A stretch of 26,482 nt of DNA from Eubacteriales bacterium (GTDB lineage Bacteria > Bacillota > Clostridia > Christensenellales > SZUA-584): positions 1-26,482 of the forward strand of contig JAQTSP010000004.1 in assembly GCA_028711205.1 (NCBI GenBank). The letters run 5' to 3'. Positions 15,667-23,751 of the stretch are shown here, piece after piece. The translations under genes and the position numbers were made by a program. Numbering within the stretch: the first letter of the stretch is position 1; each line of letters starts with the position of its first letter. A model generated the notes under the pieces. It saw only the letters and a program-made list of their open reading frames with translations, ran no database searches and was not told the origin of the DNA.

Positions 15667-16731
15667 ATGGCAAAAGTATTGATGAAAGGCAACGAAGCGG
15701 TTGCGGAGGCTGCGATACAAGCAGGCTGCAGGTTCTTTTTCGGTTATCCGATCACACCACAGAATCAAATACCCGAATATATGTCAAGAAGGCTGCCCGA
15801 AGTCGGCGGCACTTTTCTTCAGGCAGAGTCTGAAATTTCAGCGATCAACATGGTCTACGGCGCGGCGGGTGCGGGCGCCCGGGTGATGACATCGTCATCG
15901 TCGCCCGGCATCAGCCTCAAGCAGGAGGGCATCAGCTATATCGCTTGTGCGGAACTCCCCTGCGTGATCGTCAACATGGTCAGAAGCGGACCCGGGCTTG
16001 GGGGTATACTGCCCACACAGGGCGACTATTTTCAGTCAGTCAAGGGTGGCGGACACGGCGACTACCGGCTGGTCGTCTATGCACCAAACTCTGTTCAGGA
16101 GGCGGCCGACTGCGTGATGCAGGCGTTTGACGTGTCCGATCAATACAGAGTGCCCGCGCTGATACTGGGCGACGGCATGATCGGCCAGATGATGGAGCCG
16201 GTCGAATTCCGTACGCCCAAGAAACGCGACCTGCCAGAGAAGACCTGGGCGGCGACCGGTTATGACGGCACAAAACAGCGCGCTGTTATCAATTCGCTGT
16301 ACATTGAGGCCGAAGCCATGAACGCCGTCTGTACAAGGCTCCAGCAGGTATACAGGCAGATTGAGCAAAACGAGATACAGTACGAGGAATATATGATGGA
16401 TGACGCGGAGATATGTATCGTCGCGTACGGTACGACATCGCGCATCGCCAAAAACGCCATCGGCCAAGCAAGGGCCTCGCTTGGCATCAGGGCGGGGCTG
16501 ATACGGCCGATCACGCTATGGCCGTTCCCTTCAAAGGCGATCTCTGACGCGGCCGGTCAATGCAGCGCATTTGTCGCGGTCGAGATGAGCGCAGGACAGA
16601 TGGTCGAGGACGTGCGCCTCGCGCTGGACGGCAAACGCCCCGTATCTTTCGTCGGCACGCTTGGCGGCATCATACCCACACCGGCCATGATCATTGATGA
16701 GCTCAAGGCGATAAAGGAGGCGATGTCGTAA
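15667..16731 (+). CDS. vorB: 2-oxoacid:ferredoxin oxidoreductase alpha subunit, VorB type
   Basis: A 354-residue subunit holding the pyrimidine-side part of the thiamine diphosphate site and the transketolase C-terminal-type domain. Diagnostic stretches are FFFGYPITPQNQIPEYM near residue 20, FLQAESEISAINMVYGAAGAGAR near residue 50, MTSSSSPGISLKQEGISY near residue 75, and VRSGPGLGG near residue 105. These match subunits commonly named VorB (2-oxoisovalerate) more than pyruvate enzymes. The ATG at 15667 follows AAAAGGTGAT. Its last base is the first base of the next start codon (TAATG), so translation is coupled. The complex cleaves CoA-dependently or carboxylates reversibly; branched-chain specificity is family-based inference, and 2-oxoglutarate remains possible. 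Confidence 0.88.
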   Translation: MAKVLMKGNEAVAEAAIQAGCRFFFGYPITPQNQIPEYMSRRLPEVGGTFLQAESEISAINMVYGAAGAGARVMTSSSSPGISLKQEGISYIACAELPCVIVNMVRSGPGLGGILPTQGDYFQSVKGGGHGDYRLVVYAPNSVQEAADCVMQAFDVSDQYRVPALILGDGMIGQMMEPVEFRTPKKRDLPEKTWAATGYDGTKQRAVINSLYIEAEAMNAVCTRLQQVYRQIEQNEIQYEEYMMDDAEICIVAYGTTSRIAKNAIGQARASLGIRAGLIRPITLWPFPSKAISDAAGQCSAFVAVEMSAGQMVEDVRLALDGKRPVSFVGTLGGIIPTPAMIIDELKAIKEAMS

Positions 16732-17480
16732 TGGCTGTTGTATTTAAAAAAAGCGGATTGATTGCCAGATTGCCTTTTCATTATTGCCCCGGCTGTACGC
16801 ACGGTATCGCGCACAGGCTTGTCGCCGAGTGCATTGAAGAACTTGATATGAAAGAAAAAGCCGTGGGCGTCGCACCGGTCGGCTGCGCGGTGTTCGCGTA
16901 CAATTATTTTGACATCGACATGTATGAGGCGGCGCACGGAAGGGCGCCGGCCGTGGCCACGGGCGCAAAGCGCGTCCATCCGGGCAACCTCGTCTTTACC
17001 TATCAGGGCGACGGTGACCTTGCGTCGATCGGCGCGGCGGAGATCGTGCACGCGGCCGCGAGAGGCGAGAATATCACAGCCATATTCATCAACAACGCGA
17101 TATACGGCATGACGGGCGGCCAGATGGCGCCGACTACGCTTGTCGGCCAGAAAACGACCACATCGCCTTTGGGCAGGGATCCAAAGCACTGCGGTTATCC
17201 CGTGCGCGTTTCCGAGATGCTCTCAACGCTTGACGGCGCCGCGTATATTGAAAGGGTGTCGCTTCACGATGTGCCCCATATCAACAAGGCTAAAAAGGCC
17301 ATTAAAAAAGCTTTTGAAACACAGATGTCCGGCAAAGGGTTTTCTCTGGTCGAGATACTTTCCACTTGCCCGACGAACTGGGGCCTGTCACCTGTGGAGG
17401 CGATCGGGTGGCTCAAAGATAACATGATACCTTACTATCCGCTTGGCGTGTATAAGGAGGCGAAATCACATGACGAATGA
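16731..17480 (+). CDS. vorA: 2-oxoacid:ferredoxin oxidoreductase beta subunit (thiamine diphosphate-binding), VorA type
   Basis: A 249-residue subunit with the cluster-type CPGC at 19-22 followed by THG. The thiamine diphosphate/Mg motif runs from GDGD at 93-96 to NN at 121-122, and continues into IYGMTGGQMAPTT. These are the standard beta-subunit features of the pyruvate/2-oxoacid:ferredoxin oxidoreductase family. The start codon overlaps the vorB stop by one base. The end overlaps vorC by 11 bases, consistent with a stoichiometric complex translated from one message. Confidence 0.92.
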   Translation: MAVVFKKSGLIARLPFHYCPGCTHGIAHRLVAECIEELDMKEKAVGVAPVGCAVFAYNYFDIDMYEAAHGRAPAVATGAKRVHPGNLVFTYQGDGDLASIGAAEIVHAAARGENITAIFINNAIYGMTGGQMAPTTLVGQKTTTSPLGRDPKHCGYPVRVSEMLSTLDGAAYIERVSLHDVPHINKAKKAIKKAFETQMSGKGFSLVEILSTCPTNWGLSPVEAIGWLKDNMIPYYPLGVYKEAKSHDE

Positions 17481-18003
17481 AATCATCAGCGCCGGTTTTG
17501 GCGGCCAGGGTGTGCTTCTTTTAGGACAGCTTATAACATACGCCGGCATGATAGAAGGGTATCACGTATCGTGGCTTCCTTCCTACGGGCCCGAGATGCG
17601 CGGCGGAACGGCCAACTGCTGTGTGGTCGTGTCCGATGAGCCCGTCGGCTCGCCAGTCGTAACCGAGGCGGACGCTGTGATCGTGCTCAACAGGCCGTCG
17701 CTTGACAAGTTTGAAAACTCACTGAAACCGGGCGGAAAGCTCTTTATCAACTCGTCGCTGATCGAAAAAAAGGCATCAAGAGGCGATGTTAATGTTTATT
17801 ATATACCGGCAAACGATATCGCGCTGTCTCTCGGAAACGTCAAAGTCGCAAATATGGCCATGCTTGGCGCTTACGTGAAAGCATCGGGCATTGTTAAAAA
17901 AGAAAGCATTATCAAAGCGCTCGGAAAGGCGCTTGGAGAAAAAAAGCTGCATCTGATACCCATCAACGAACAGGCCTTTGACGAGGGCGCGAAACGCGTA
18001 TGA
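17470..18003 (+). CDS. vorC: 2-oxoacid:ferredoxin oxidoreductase gamma subunit
   Basis: A 177-residue gamma subunit with the N-terminal GFGGQGVLLLGQL motif at about 9-21, WLPSYGPEMRGGTANC near residue 38, and VIVLNRPSLDKF near residue 73. It binds CoA in characterised relatives. The frame opens nine codons earlier, but the ATG at 17470 follows AAGGAGG and starts the conserved region. It ends the operon; a terminator follows 26 bp later. Confidence 0.92.
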   Translation: MTNEIISAGFGGQGVLLLGQLITYAGMIEGYHVSWLPSYGPEMRGGTANCCVVVSDEPVGSPVVTEADAVIVLNRPSLDKFENSLKPGGKLFINSSLIEKKASRGDVNVYYIPANDIALSLGNVKVANMAMLGAYVKASGIVKKESIIKALGKALGEKKLHLIPINEQAFDEGAKRV

Positions 18004-18028
18004 TATTCACTGCGAATAAACGGATCTA

Positions 18029-18066
18029 AGGCTTGCTGCCGGGAAAAGTTGCAAGCCTGTTATTTT
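18029..18066 (+). terminator. Terminator of the vorDBAC operon
   Basis: AGGCTTGC (18029-18036) and its exact complement GCAAGCCT (18051-18058) enclose a 14-base loop and are followed by GTTATTTT. The interrupted T tract suggests a moderate terminator. It lies between vorC and the converging zinc-ribbon gene and may serve both strands weakly. Confidence 0.7.
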
Positions 18067-18329
18067 ATAAAAATAAGCCACAAGACGAACATGATTACCG
18101 CGATTGCCGTGAAAAGGCACACGAGCTTAAATCCCCGCCTCGACTTTTCCATTTTTCTGTATCCGCTTAACGGTTCATCATACTCGTCGACCCAGATGAC
18201 GTTCCCGCCGCAATGCGAGCAGATAGTTTCATCCGCATGATACGTATAACTCATGCCGAAATCCGGTCCTGTCTTATCCAGCACAGTAAATACTTTTCCG
18301 CATTTTTGACACCTGAATATTTCCCGCAT
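18060..18329 (-). CDS. Small zinc-ribbon protein with C-terminal membrane anchor, function unknown
   Basis: An 89-residue protein I cannot assign to a named family. A zinc ribbon is formed by C7-x2-C10 (CQKCGKVF) and C37-x2-C40 (CSHCGGNVIWVDEYDE). A basic linker (YRKMEKSRRG) and a single hydrophobic helix from about 67 to 88, ending in a lysine, follow. That gives a tail-anchored arrangement with the ribbon in the cytoplasm. The ATG at 18329 is preferred over a GTG three codons earlier because AAGGA lies about ten bases before the ATG but almost touches the GTG. It stands alone between the vor terminator and the ilv operon, converging on the former. Confidence 0.75.
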   Translation of the reverse strand: MREIFRCQKCGKVFTVLDKTGPDFGMSYTYHADETICSHCGGNVIWVDEYDEPLSGYRKMEKSRRGFKLVCLFTAIAVIMFVLWLIFIK

Positions 18330-18363
18330 CGCCGGCACATCCTTTCAAATGTCTTTGGCCGTT

Positions 18364-18382
18364 AAAACCGGCTGGCCAGCCG
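18364..18382 (-). terminator. Weak candidate terminator of the ilv operon
   Basis: On the minus strand CGGCT-GGCC-AGCCG (18382-18369) is a short GC-rich hairpin just after the ilvB stop, followed by GTTTTAA. The stem is only five pairs and the T tract four bases, so confidence is low. No better terminator was seen before the zinc-ribbon gene. Confidence 0.4.
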
Positions 18383-18388
18383 ATAGTT

Positions 18389-20041
18389 TTATGATATGCT
18401 CATCACGATCTTATCGATCGACGCGCCGGGCGCGACCATCGGCAATACCATCGTATCCTGGTCGATCACGCAGTGGATCAGGCACGGCGAGTTCTTTTCC
18501 AATGCTGATTTGAGCGCTTTTTCAAAATCATCCGCATTGTCAACCTTCTCGGCAGCGTATCCGAATCCTTCGGCAATCGCGCAAAAATTAAGTTCGGGAA
18601 GCGTCGTTTCGGCGTGCCGGCCGTCAAAGAACAGCGTTTGCCACTGACGCACCATACCGAGCGTCCTGTTATCCATCAATATCGTGATAATCGGCAGTTT
18701 GTAACGTATGGTCGTTGCCATTTCGTTCAGGTTCATCCGAAAACAGCCGTCACCGGTGATGTGCAAAACGCGTTTTTGGGGACAGGCGACCTGTGCGCCG
18801 ATCGCGGCGCCAAGCCCGTATCCCATCGTACCAAGGCCGCCCGACGTGATGAACTTGTTGTGCTTCTCAAACGGAAAATACTGCGCCGTCCACATCTGAT
18901 GCTGGCCGACGTCTGTCACGATAATCGTATCCTCGCCAAGGTTTTGCCCGGCCTTCTCGAGTATCTTTTTCGGCAGATGGTCTTTGGGTATATGCGCCAG
19001 GTTTTCCGCTTTCCATGCACCCACGCTTTTCACCCACTCGTTATGCTTCTTCTTCGGAAGCACTTTATTGATGCAGGTGAGCGCTGTCTTGATATCCTGT
19101 ATCATATGCATGTCCGTCGGAATGTTTTTGTTGACCTCAGATGCGTCGATGTCGATCTGTATGATCTTTGCATGCGACGCGAACTTGCTTGAGTCGCCCG
19201 TCACCCTGTCGCTGAAACGCGCGCCAAGCACGAGCAGCAGGTCGCAGTTCTGGAAAGCCATGTTGCTCGCTTTCGTGCCGTGCATGCCGACAAGGCCGGT
19301 GTAGAGCCGGTGTTCGCCCGGGAAAGAACTCGTGCCCATCAATGTGCACGCAACAGGTGCGTCGATGCGCTCCGCAAGCTCAAAAAGCTCGTCCGCGGCA
19401 CCAGAGAGCACAACGCCGCCGCCTGCCAGTATGACCGGCCTTTGTGCGCTCGCGATCATCTCTTTGATCTCGTCGATCGGAATATCCGTCAGCTTGCACT
19501 GCATGGTCAGTTTCCCGACAGCCGTGTCATATTCGCATTCCTCGGCAAACGCATCGCTGGTGATATCGATCAGCACAGGCCCCGGCCTGCCGCTTTTTGC
19601 AAACGCAAACGCCTCTCTGAACACGCGTGATATTTGCTCCGCGCTTTTTATCTGATAATTGTGCTTGGTGATGGGCATCGTCACGCCCATGATGTCCACT
19701 TCCTGAAAGCTGTCGCGTCCAAGCAGGCTGGCCGGCACGTTGCCTGTGATCGCGATGATCGGAATCGAATCCATATACGCCGTCGCGAGGCCCGTAACAA
19801 GGTTTGTCGCGCCGGGACCGGATGTTGCAAAACACACACCGACCTTGCCTGTTGCCCTCGCATACCCGTCCGCCGCGTGAGAAGCGCCCTGTTCATGCGC
19901 CGTTTCAATATGCCTGATCTTATCTTCACAATAAAGCGCATCATAAAGTTTGATGACCTTGCCGCCGGGATACCCGAATATGACATCCACACCCTCACGC
20001 TTTAAACACTCCATGATGATCTGTACACCTGTCAGTTTCAT
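18389..20041 (-). CDS. ilvB: Acetolactate synthase, large (catalytic) subunit
   Basis: A 550-residue thiamine diphosphate enzyme that condenses two pyruvates to 2-acetolactate, or pyruvate with 2-oxobutyrate to acetohydroxybutyrate. The N-terminal domain has GYPGGKVIKLYDAL and the catalytic glutamate E50 in AHEQGASHAADGYARATG. The central FAD-type domain is present. The C-terminal cofactor motif begins ITGDGCFRMN and continues through MDNRTLGMVRQWQ near residues 430-475. The frame extends upstream into ilvD, but GAGAGGAG precedes the ATG at 20041. It starts 14 bp after the ilvD stop and is last in the operon. The regulatory subunit ilvN is the first gene, so the two subunits flank the operon. 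Confidence 0.96.
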   Translation of the reverse strand: MKLTGVQIIMECLKREGVDVIFGYPGGKVIKLYDALYCEDKIRHIETAHEQGASHAADGYARATGKVGVCFATSGPGATNLVTGLATAYMDSIPIIAITGNVPASLLGRDSFQEVDIMGVTMPITKHNYQIKSAEQISRVFREAFAFAKSGRPGPVLIDITSDAFAEECEYDTAVGKLTMQCKLTDIPIDEIKEMIASAQRPVILAGGGVVLSGAADELFELAERIDAPVACTLMGTSSFPGEHRLYTGLVGMHGTKASNMAFQNCDLLLVLGARFSDRVTGDSSKFASHAKIIQIDIDASEVNKNIPTDMHMIQDIKTALTCINKVLPKKKHNEWVKSVGAWKAENLAHIPKDHLPKKILEKAGQNLGEDTIIVTDVGQHQMWTAQYFPFEKHNKFITSGGLGTMGYGLGAAIGAQVACPQKRVLHITGDGCFRMNLNEMATTIRYKLPIITILMDNRTLGMVRQWQTLFFDGRHAETTLPELNFCAIAEGFGYAAEKVDNADDFEKALKSALEKNSPCLIHCVIDQDTMVLPMVAPGASIDKIVMSIS

Positions 20042-20055
20042 ATGCCTCTCCTCTC

Positions 20056-21717
20056 TTATTCCAATATGGCGCCTTTGTCTGCAGAGGACACGAGCCTTGC
20101 GTATCTGGAAAGCCATCCGCTTTTGACGCTGGGTTCTCTCTTTTCTAATTTGGACAGCCTGCTATCGATCGTTTTCTGGTCGACTGCAAGCGTTATCGTT
20201 CTGTTTGGAATATCAATTTCAATTTTGTCGCCTTCTTCTACCGCTGCAATCACGCCGCCGGCCTGTGCCTCGGGAGAAACGTGCCCGATCGCCGCGCCCC
20301 TTGTCGCGCCGCTGAAACGCCCGTCCGTGATCAGCGCGACCTGTTTATCCATGCCCATGCCCGCGAGCGCAGACGTCGGCGATAGCATCTCGCGCATGCC
20401 CGGGCCGCCTGACGGCCCTTCATAGCGTATGACCACGACGTCGCCGGCTTGTATGTCTCCGGCATAGATTGCCTTGATAGCCGCTTCTTCGCCGTCAAAC
20501 ACGCGCGCCGGGCCAGTGTGGCGCATCATCTCGGGCGCAACGGCAGACTGCTTGACGACACATCCGTTCGGCGCGATATTGCCCCAGAGTACCGCAATAC
20601 CGCCCTCGACGGAGTATGGATCGTCAAAACTGCGAATCACGTTTGGGTTCAGTATACATGCATTTTTGACCGCCTCGGCCATCGTCATATTGTTGACCGT
20701 CATAACGCCGCCGTTTAAAATACCGTTTCGATTCAGCTCATTCAGCACCGCGTACACACCGCCCGCGTAGTGCAGGTCGACAACGTGCGTGTTGCTGGCA
20801 GGCGCAAGCCGGCAGAGATTCGGCGCGCTTTTACTGATGCTGTCCACCATTTTAAGGCTTAAATCGATACCGCATTCATGCGCGATCGCCGGAAGATGCA
20901 GCACAGAGTTTGTCGAGCACCCGAGCGCCATATCGAGTTTCAGCCCGTTCTCGAACGCCTGCTGCGTCATGATATCCCTTGGGCACAGGCCGGCATCAAG
21001 CAGCTTCATCAGCATCTCGCCGCTGTTTTTCGCGAACCGTATGCGCTCCGCGCTGACGGCGGGTATCGTGCCGTTGCCGCCCATCGCCATACCGATCGCC
21101 TCGCAGAGGCAATTCATGCTGTTCGCCGTAAACATGCCCGCGCACGAACCGCACCCGGGACATGAGGAATTCTCCAACTGTTCAAGTTCACAGGCGCTCA
21201 ACTTGCCCGCGGTATACGCGCCCACCGCTTCAAACAGCGTTGACAAACTGGCGTCTTTTCCTTTCAGGTCTCTGCCCGGCATCATCGGGCCGCCGCTGAC
21301 GAATATCGAAGACCGGTTGATCCGCGCCGCCGCCATCAGCATACCCGGTATGATCTTGTCGCAGTTTGGGACAAACGCCACCGCGTCGAAGCCGTGCGCC
21401 ATGACCATCGATTCGGTCGAGTCCGCGATCAGCTCCCTCGACGCGAGCGAATATTTCATGCCCGCGTGACCCATCGCGATGCCGTCGCAGATACCGATCG
21501 ATGGCACCATTACGGGCGTGCCGCCCGCCATTCTGATGCCGTCCGCGACCGCGTTCGCTATTTTATCCAAATGGATATGACCCGGCACGATGTCGCTCGT
21601 CGCGTGCACGACGCCCACAAGCGGACGGGAAAGCTCGCTGTCCGTATACCCCATCGCCTTGAACAAAGAACGGTGAGGCGCCCTGTCCACACCTTTTTTT
21701 ACGCTGTCACTTATCAT
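20056..21717 (-). CDS. ilvD: Dihydroxy-acid dehydratase
   Basis: A 553-residue iron-sulfur dehydratase converting 2,3-dihydroxyisovalerate and its methylvalerate homologue to the 2-oxoacids for valine and isoleucine. Cluster-binding cysteines appear in the usual places: PNCDKIIPGMLMAA near residue 118 and CPGCGSCAGMFTANSMNC near residue 190. GICDGIAMGHAGMKYSL is near residue 75 and GRFSGATRGAAIGHVSPEA near residue 465. Length is normal. The ribosome binding site GGAGG lies inside the last codons of the leuB remnant, about 12 bases before the ATG. Translation may therefore be coupled to that remnant, which could explain why its frame is kept. Confidence 0.97.
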   Translation of the reverse strand: MISDSVKKGVDRAPHRSLFKAMGYTDSELSRPLVGVVHATSDIVPGHIHLDKIANAVADGIRMAGGTPVMVPSIGICDGIAMGHAGMKYSLASRELIADSTESMVMAHGFDAVAFVPNCDKIIPGMLMAAARINRSSIFVSGGPMMPGRDLKGKDASLSTLFEAVGAYTAGKLSACELEQLENSSCPGCGSCAGMFTANSMNCLCEAIGMAMGGNGTIPAVSAERIRFAKNSGEMLMKLLDAGLCPRDIMTQQAFENGLKLDMALGCSTNSVLHLPAIAHECGIDLSLKMVDSISKSAPNLCRLAPASNTHVVDLHYAGGVYAVLNELNRNGILNGGVMTVNNMTMAEAVKNACILNPNVIRSFDDPYSVEGGIAVLWGNIAPNGCVVKQSAVAPEMMRHTGPARVFDGEEAAIKAIYAGDIQAGDVVVIRYEGPSGGPGMREMLSPTSALAGMGMDKQVALITDGRFSGATRGAAIGHVSPEAQAGGVIAAVEEGDKIEIDIPNRTITLAVDQKTIDSRLSKLEKREPSVKSGWLSRYARLVSSADKGAILE

Positions 21718-21721
21718 ATCG

Positions 21722-22069
21722 TTATACTGCCTCCAGGTAATATATTACGGCATCCGCCATCTCCCGGGTGGAGATCGTTTTTTCTCCCTCCAGCGCGATG
21801 TCAGCCGTTCTTGCGCCGCTTGAGAGCGCATCGTTAACCGCTGTCTCTATCTTCTTTGCGGTCTCTTCCTGCCCGAGCGAGTACCGCATCATCATCGCCG
21901 CCGACAGTATCGCCGCCAGCGGATTGGCGATACCCTTGTCCGCGATATATCGGTGATAGTTCAGCTTAATATCCGTGTTTTTGATGGCGCTTTCAATCAC
22001 GCGCAAAGCCTCGCCAATCACTTCCGGGCCGATACCGTCGCCCGGTATCACTGCAATATTATATCCCAT
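21722..22069 (-). pseudogene. leuB: leuB remnant: 3-isopropylmalate dehydrogenase with a large in-frame internal deletion
   Basis: An intact 115-codon frame that is recognisably the two ends of LeuB joined. Residues 1-41 carry the N-terminal IAVIPGDGIGPEVI motif. From residue 42 it continues directly with the C-terminal DKGIANPLAAILSAAMMMRYSLG segment and runs to the normal C-terminus. Full enzymes are about 350 residues, so some 240 central residues are missing. These include the substrate-binding arginines, the catalytic tyrosine and lysine, and the metal-binding aspartates. The junction lies near 21941-21955, in a small AT palindrome (GATATATC). Start signals (AGGAGTCAAC-ATG) and frame are kept. 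It cannot be an active dehydrogenase. It may be a real deletion, perhaps retained for coupling to ilvD, or an assembly collapse. Confidence 0.85.
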
Positions 22070-22112
22070 GTTGACTCCTCATGTTGTCTCTGTTATATGC
22101 ATGGGCTTACAC

Positions 22113-22139
22113 ACGCCTGACCAACAAAACCTCAGGCGT
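22113..22139 (-). repeat. Intercistronic hairpin between cimA and the leuB remnant
   Basis: On the minus strand ACGCCTGA (22139-22132) and TCAGGCGT (22120-22113) pair perfectly around an 11-base loop. No T tract follows, so this is not a standard terminator. It could stabilise or mark processing of the message, or be a scar of the lost leuC/leuD section. Confidence 0.5.
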
Positions 22140-22150
22140 ATACGCCCGAT

Positions 22151-23716
22151 TCAGTCTTTTTTACACAGAAGCAGATGGTCAATCGAGTCGATCAGCGCAA
22201 AGAGGCTGGCCTCGATCACATCGGTCGATACGCCCATGTTGTGCCAATAGTTCTCTCCGTCGCTCGATTCGATCACGACGCGCACCTTTGCCCCCGTCGC
22301 CGCGTTTGTATCGAGTACGCGCACTTTATAGTCGGTCAGCGTCACGGACTTCAGTTCCGGGAAGAATTGCCCCAACGCTTCTCTGAGCGCCTTGTCGAGC
22401 GCGTTGACAGGGCCGTTGCCCTCTGCCGCCGCCATGCGGTTTTCTCCGTTCACATTGACCTTGACGACCGCGTACGCGCCAAACGTGTTTTCATGTGTCG
22501 GTTCGTCGCTGACCTTGAAATGCACAAGCGAAAACTTCGACTTGTGGAGCCCAAGCTCTTTCATCACAAATATCCGGAAACTGCTCTCCGCGCCCTCAAA
22601 GCTGTATCCCTCGTTTTCAAGGTCTTTGAGCCTTTCCATCAGCGCGCCGACCTTTTTTTTGTCCTTCGCGACTTCGGGAAACTCGTCTTCAAGCTTTGTC
22701 GCCATCGCGCTCTTTCCCGCAACCTCTGAGAGCAGGTATTCGCGGCTGTTGCCGACAAGCGACGGTTCGATATGCTCGAACGAGCCTTCTGCTTTGCAAA
22801 GCCCGTCGATATGCATGCCGCCCTTGTGTGCAAAAGCGTTCCGGCCGACATACGGCAGCGTCTCGTCAAACGGAAGGTTTGTGATCTCCGCGGCTTCTCT
22901 TGCGACATGATACAGGTCTTTGATATGATCGCCGATGCAATCGTATCCGAGCTTTAACTGAAGGCCGGGTATGATGGAACTCAGCCGCGCGTTGCCGCAC
23001 CGCTCGCCGTAGCCCAGCAGCGTGCCCTGGACATGCACCGTACCAAGCTGCACGGCCAATATCGTATTCGCGACCGCGAGCTCCGAATCGTTGTGCACAT
23101 GGATGCCCCATTTGACATCGGCCGCTTCCATGGCCGCTTTGATGGCTTCCTCGAGCTCTCTTGGCATCGTTCCGCCGTTGGTGTCGCAAAGCGCAATGGT
23201 ACCCGCGCCGGCTCTGCACGCGGTTCTGACCACATCCAGCGCATAGCCGCTGTTAGCTTTAAACCCGTCAAAATAATGCTCGGCGTCAAATATGACTTCT
23301 CTGCCGCTTTCTTTTAAATACCTGACTGTATCATATATCATGCAGAGATTTTCTTCAAGCGTGGTGCCGATGACGTCCGTCGCGTGCAGATCCCACGCTT
23401 TCCCGAACACCGCCACAACATCCGTCCCCGCGTCCATCAGCGATTTGACACCGGCGTCCACTTTCACGTCCGTATTTTTGCGCCGCGTGCTGCCGAAAGC
23501 GACAAGCTTCGCGTTTTTGAGGCTGACCCTGACGGCTTGCTCAAAAAACAGGCGCTCTTTAGGATTAGAGGCAGGATTCCCTGCCTCAATATAGTCTATG
23601 CCAAGGCTGTCGAGCAGCCCCAGCATATATATTTTGTCGGACAACGAATAGTTAATGCCTCGCGCCTGCGCACCGTCACGCAGCGTTGAATCAAAGATCT
23701 CTATTCTTTTTGCCAT
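22151..23716 (-). CDS. cimA: Citramalate synthase
   Basis: A 521-residue member of the DRE-TIM LeuA/CimA family that condenses pyruvate and acetyl-CoA to (R)-citramalate, the first step of the threonine-independent isoleucine route. The metal and substrate motif FDSTLRDGAQARG is at residues 8-20. HVHNDSELAVANTI lies near residue 210, and the second signature LLGYGERCGNARL near residue 240. The C-terminal regulatory LeuA_dimer-like domain runs from about 390 to 510. Two features separate it from isopropylmalate synthase: the length, and the N-terminal pattern with Y/N/P-rich IDYIEAGNPASNPKE. AGGAGA precedes the ATG. In this operon type, leuC, leuD and leuB normally supply the next steps. Confidence 0.93.
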   Translation of the reverse strand: MAKRIEIFDSTLRDGAQARGINYSLSDKIYMLGLLDSLGIDYIEAGNPASNPKERLFFEQAVRVSLKNAKLVAFGSTRRKNTDVKVDAGVKSLMDAGTDVVAVFGKAWDLHATDVIGTTLEENLCMIYDTVRYLKESGREVIFDAEHYFDGFKANSGYALDVVRTACRAGAGTIALCDTNGGTMPRELEEAIKAAMEAADVKWGIHVHNDSELAVANTILAVQLGTVHVQGTLLGYGERCGNARLSSIIPGLQLKLGYDCIGDHIKDLYHVAREAAEITNLPFDETLPYVGRNAFAHKGGMHIDGLCKAEGSFEHIEPSLVGNSREYLLSEVAGKSAMATKLEDEFPEVAKDKKKVGALMERLKDLENEGYSFEGAESSFRIFVMKELGLHKSKFSLVHFKVSDEPTHENTFGAYAVVKVNVNGENRMAAAEGNGPVNALDKALREALGQFFPELKSVTLTDYKVRVLDTNAATGAKVRVVIESSDGENYWHNMGVSTDVIEASLFALIDSIDHLLLCKKD

Positions 23717-23751
23717 GTTTTTCTCCTATCCCTCGCGAGTAATGACCTTGC

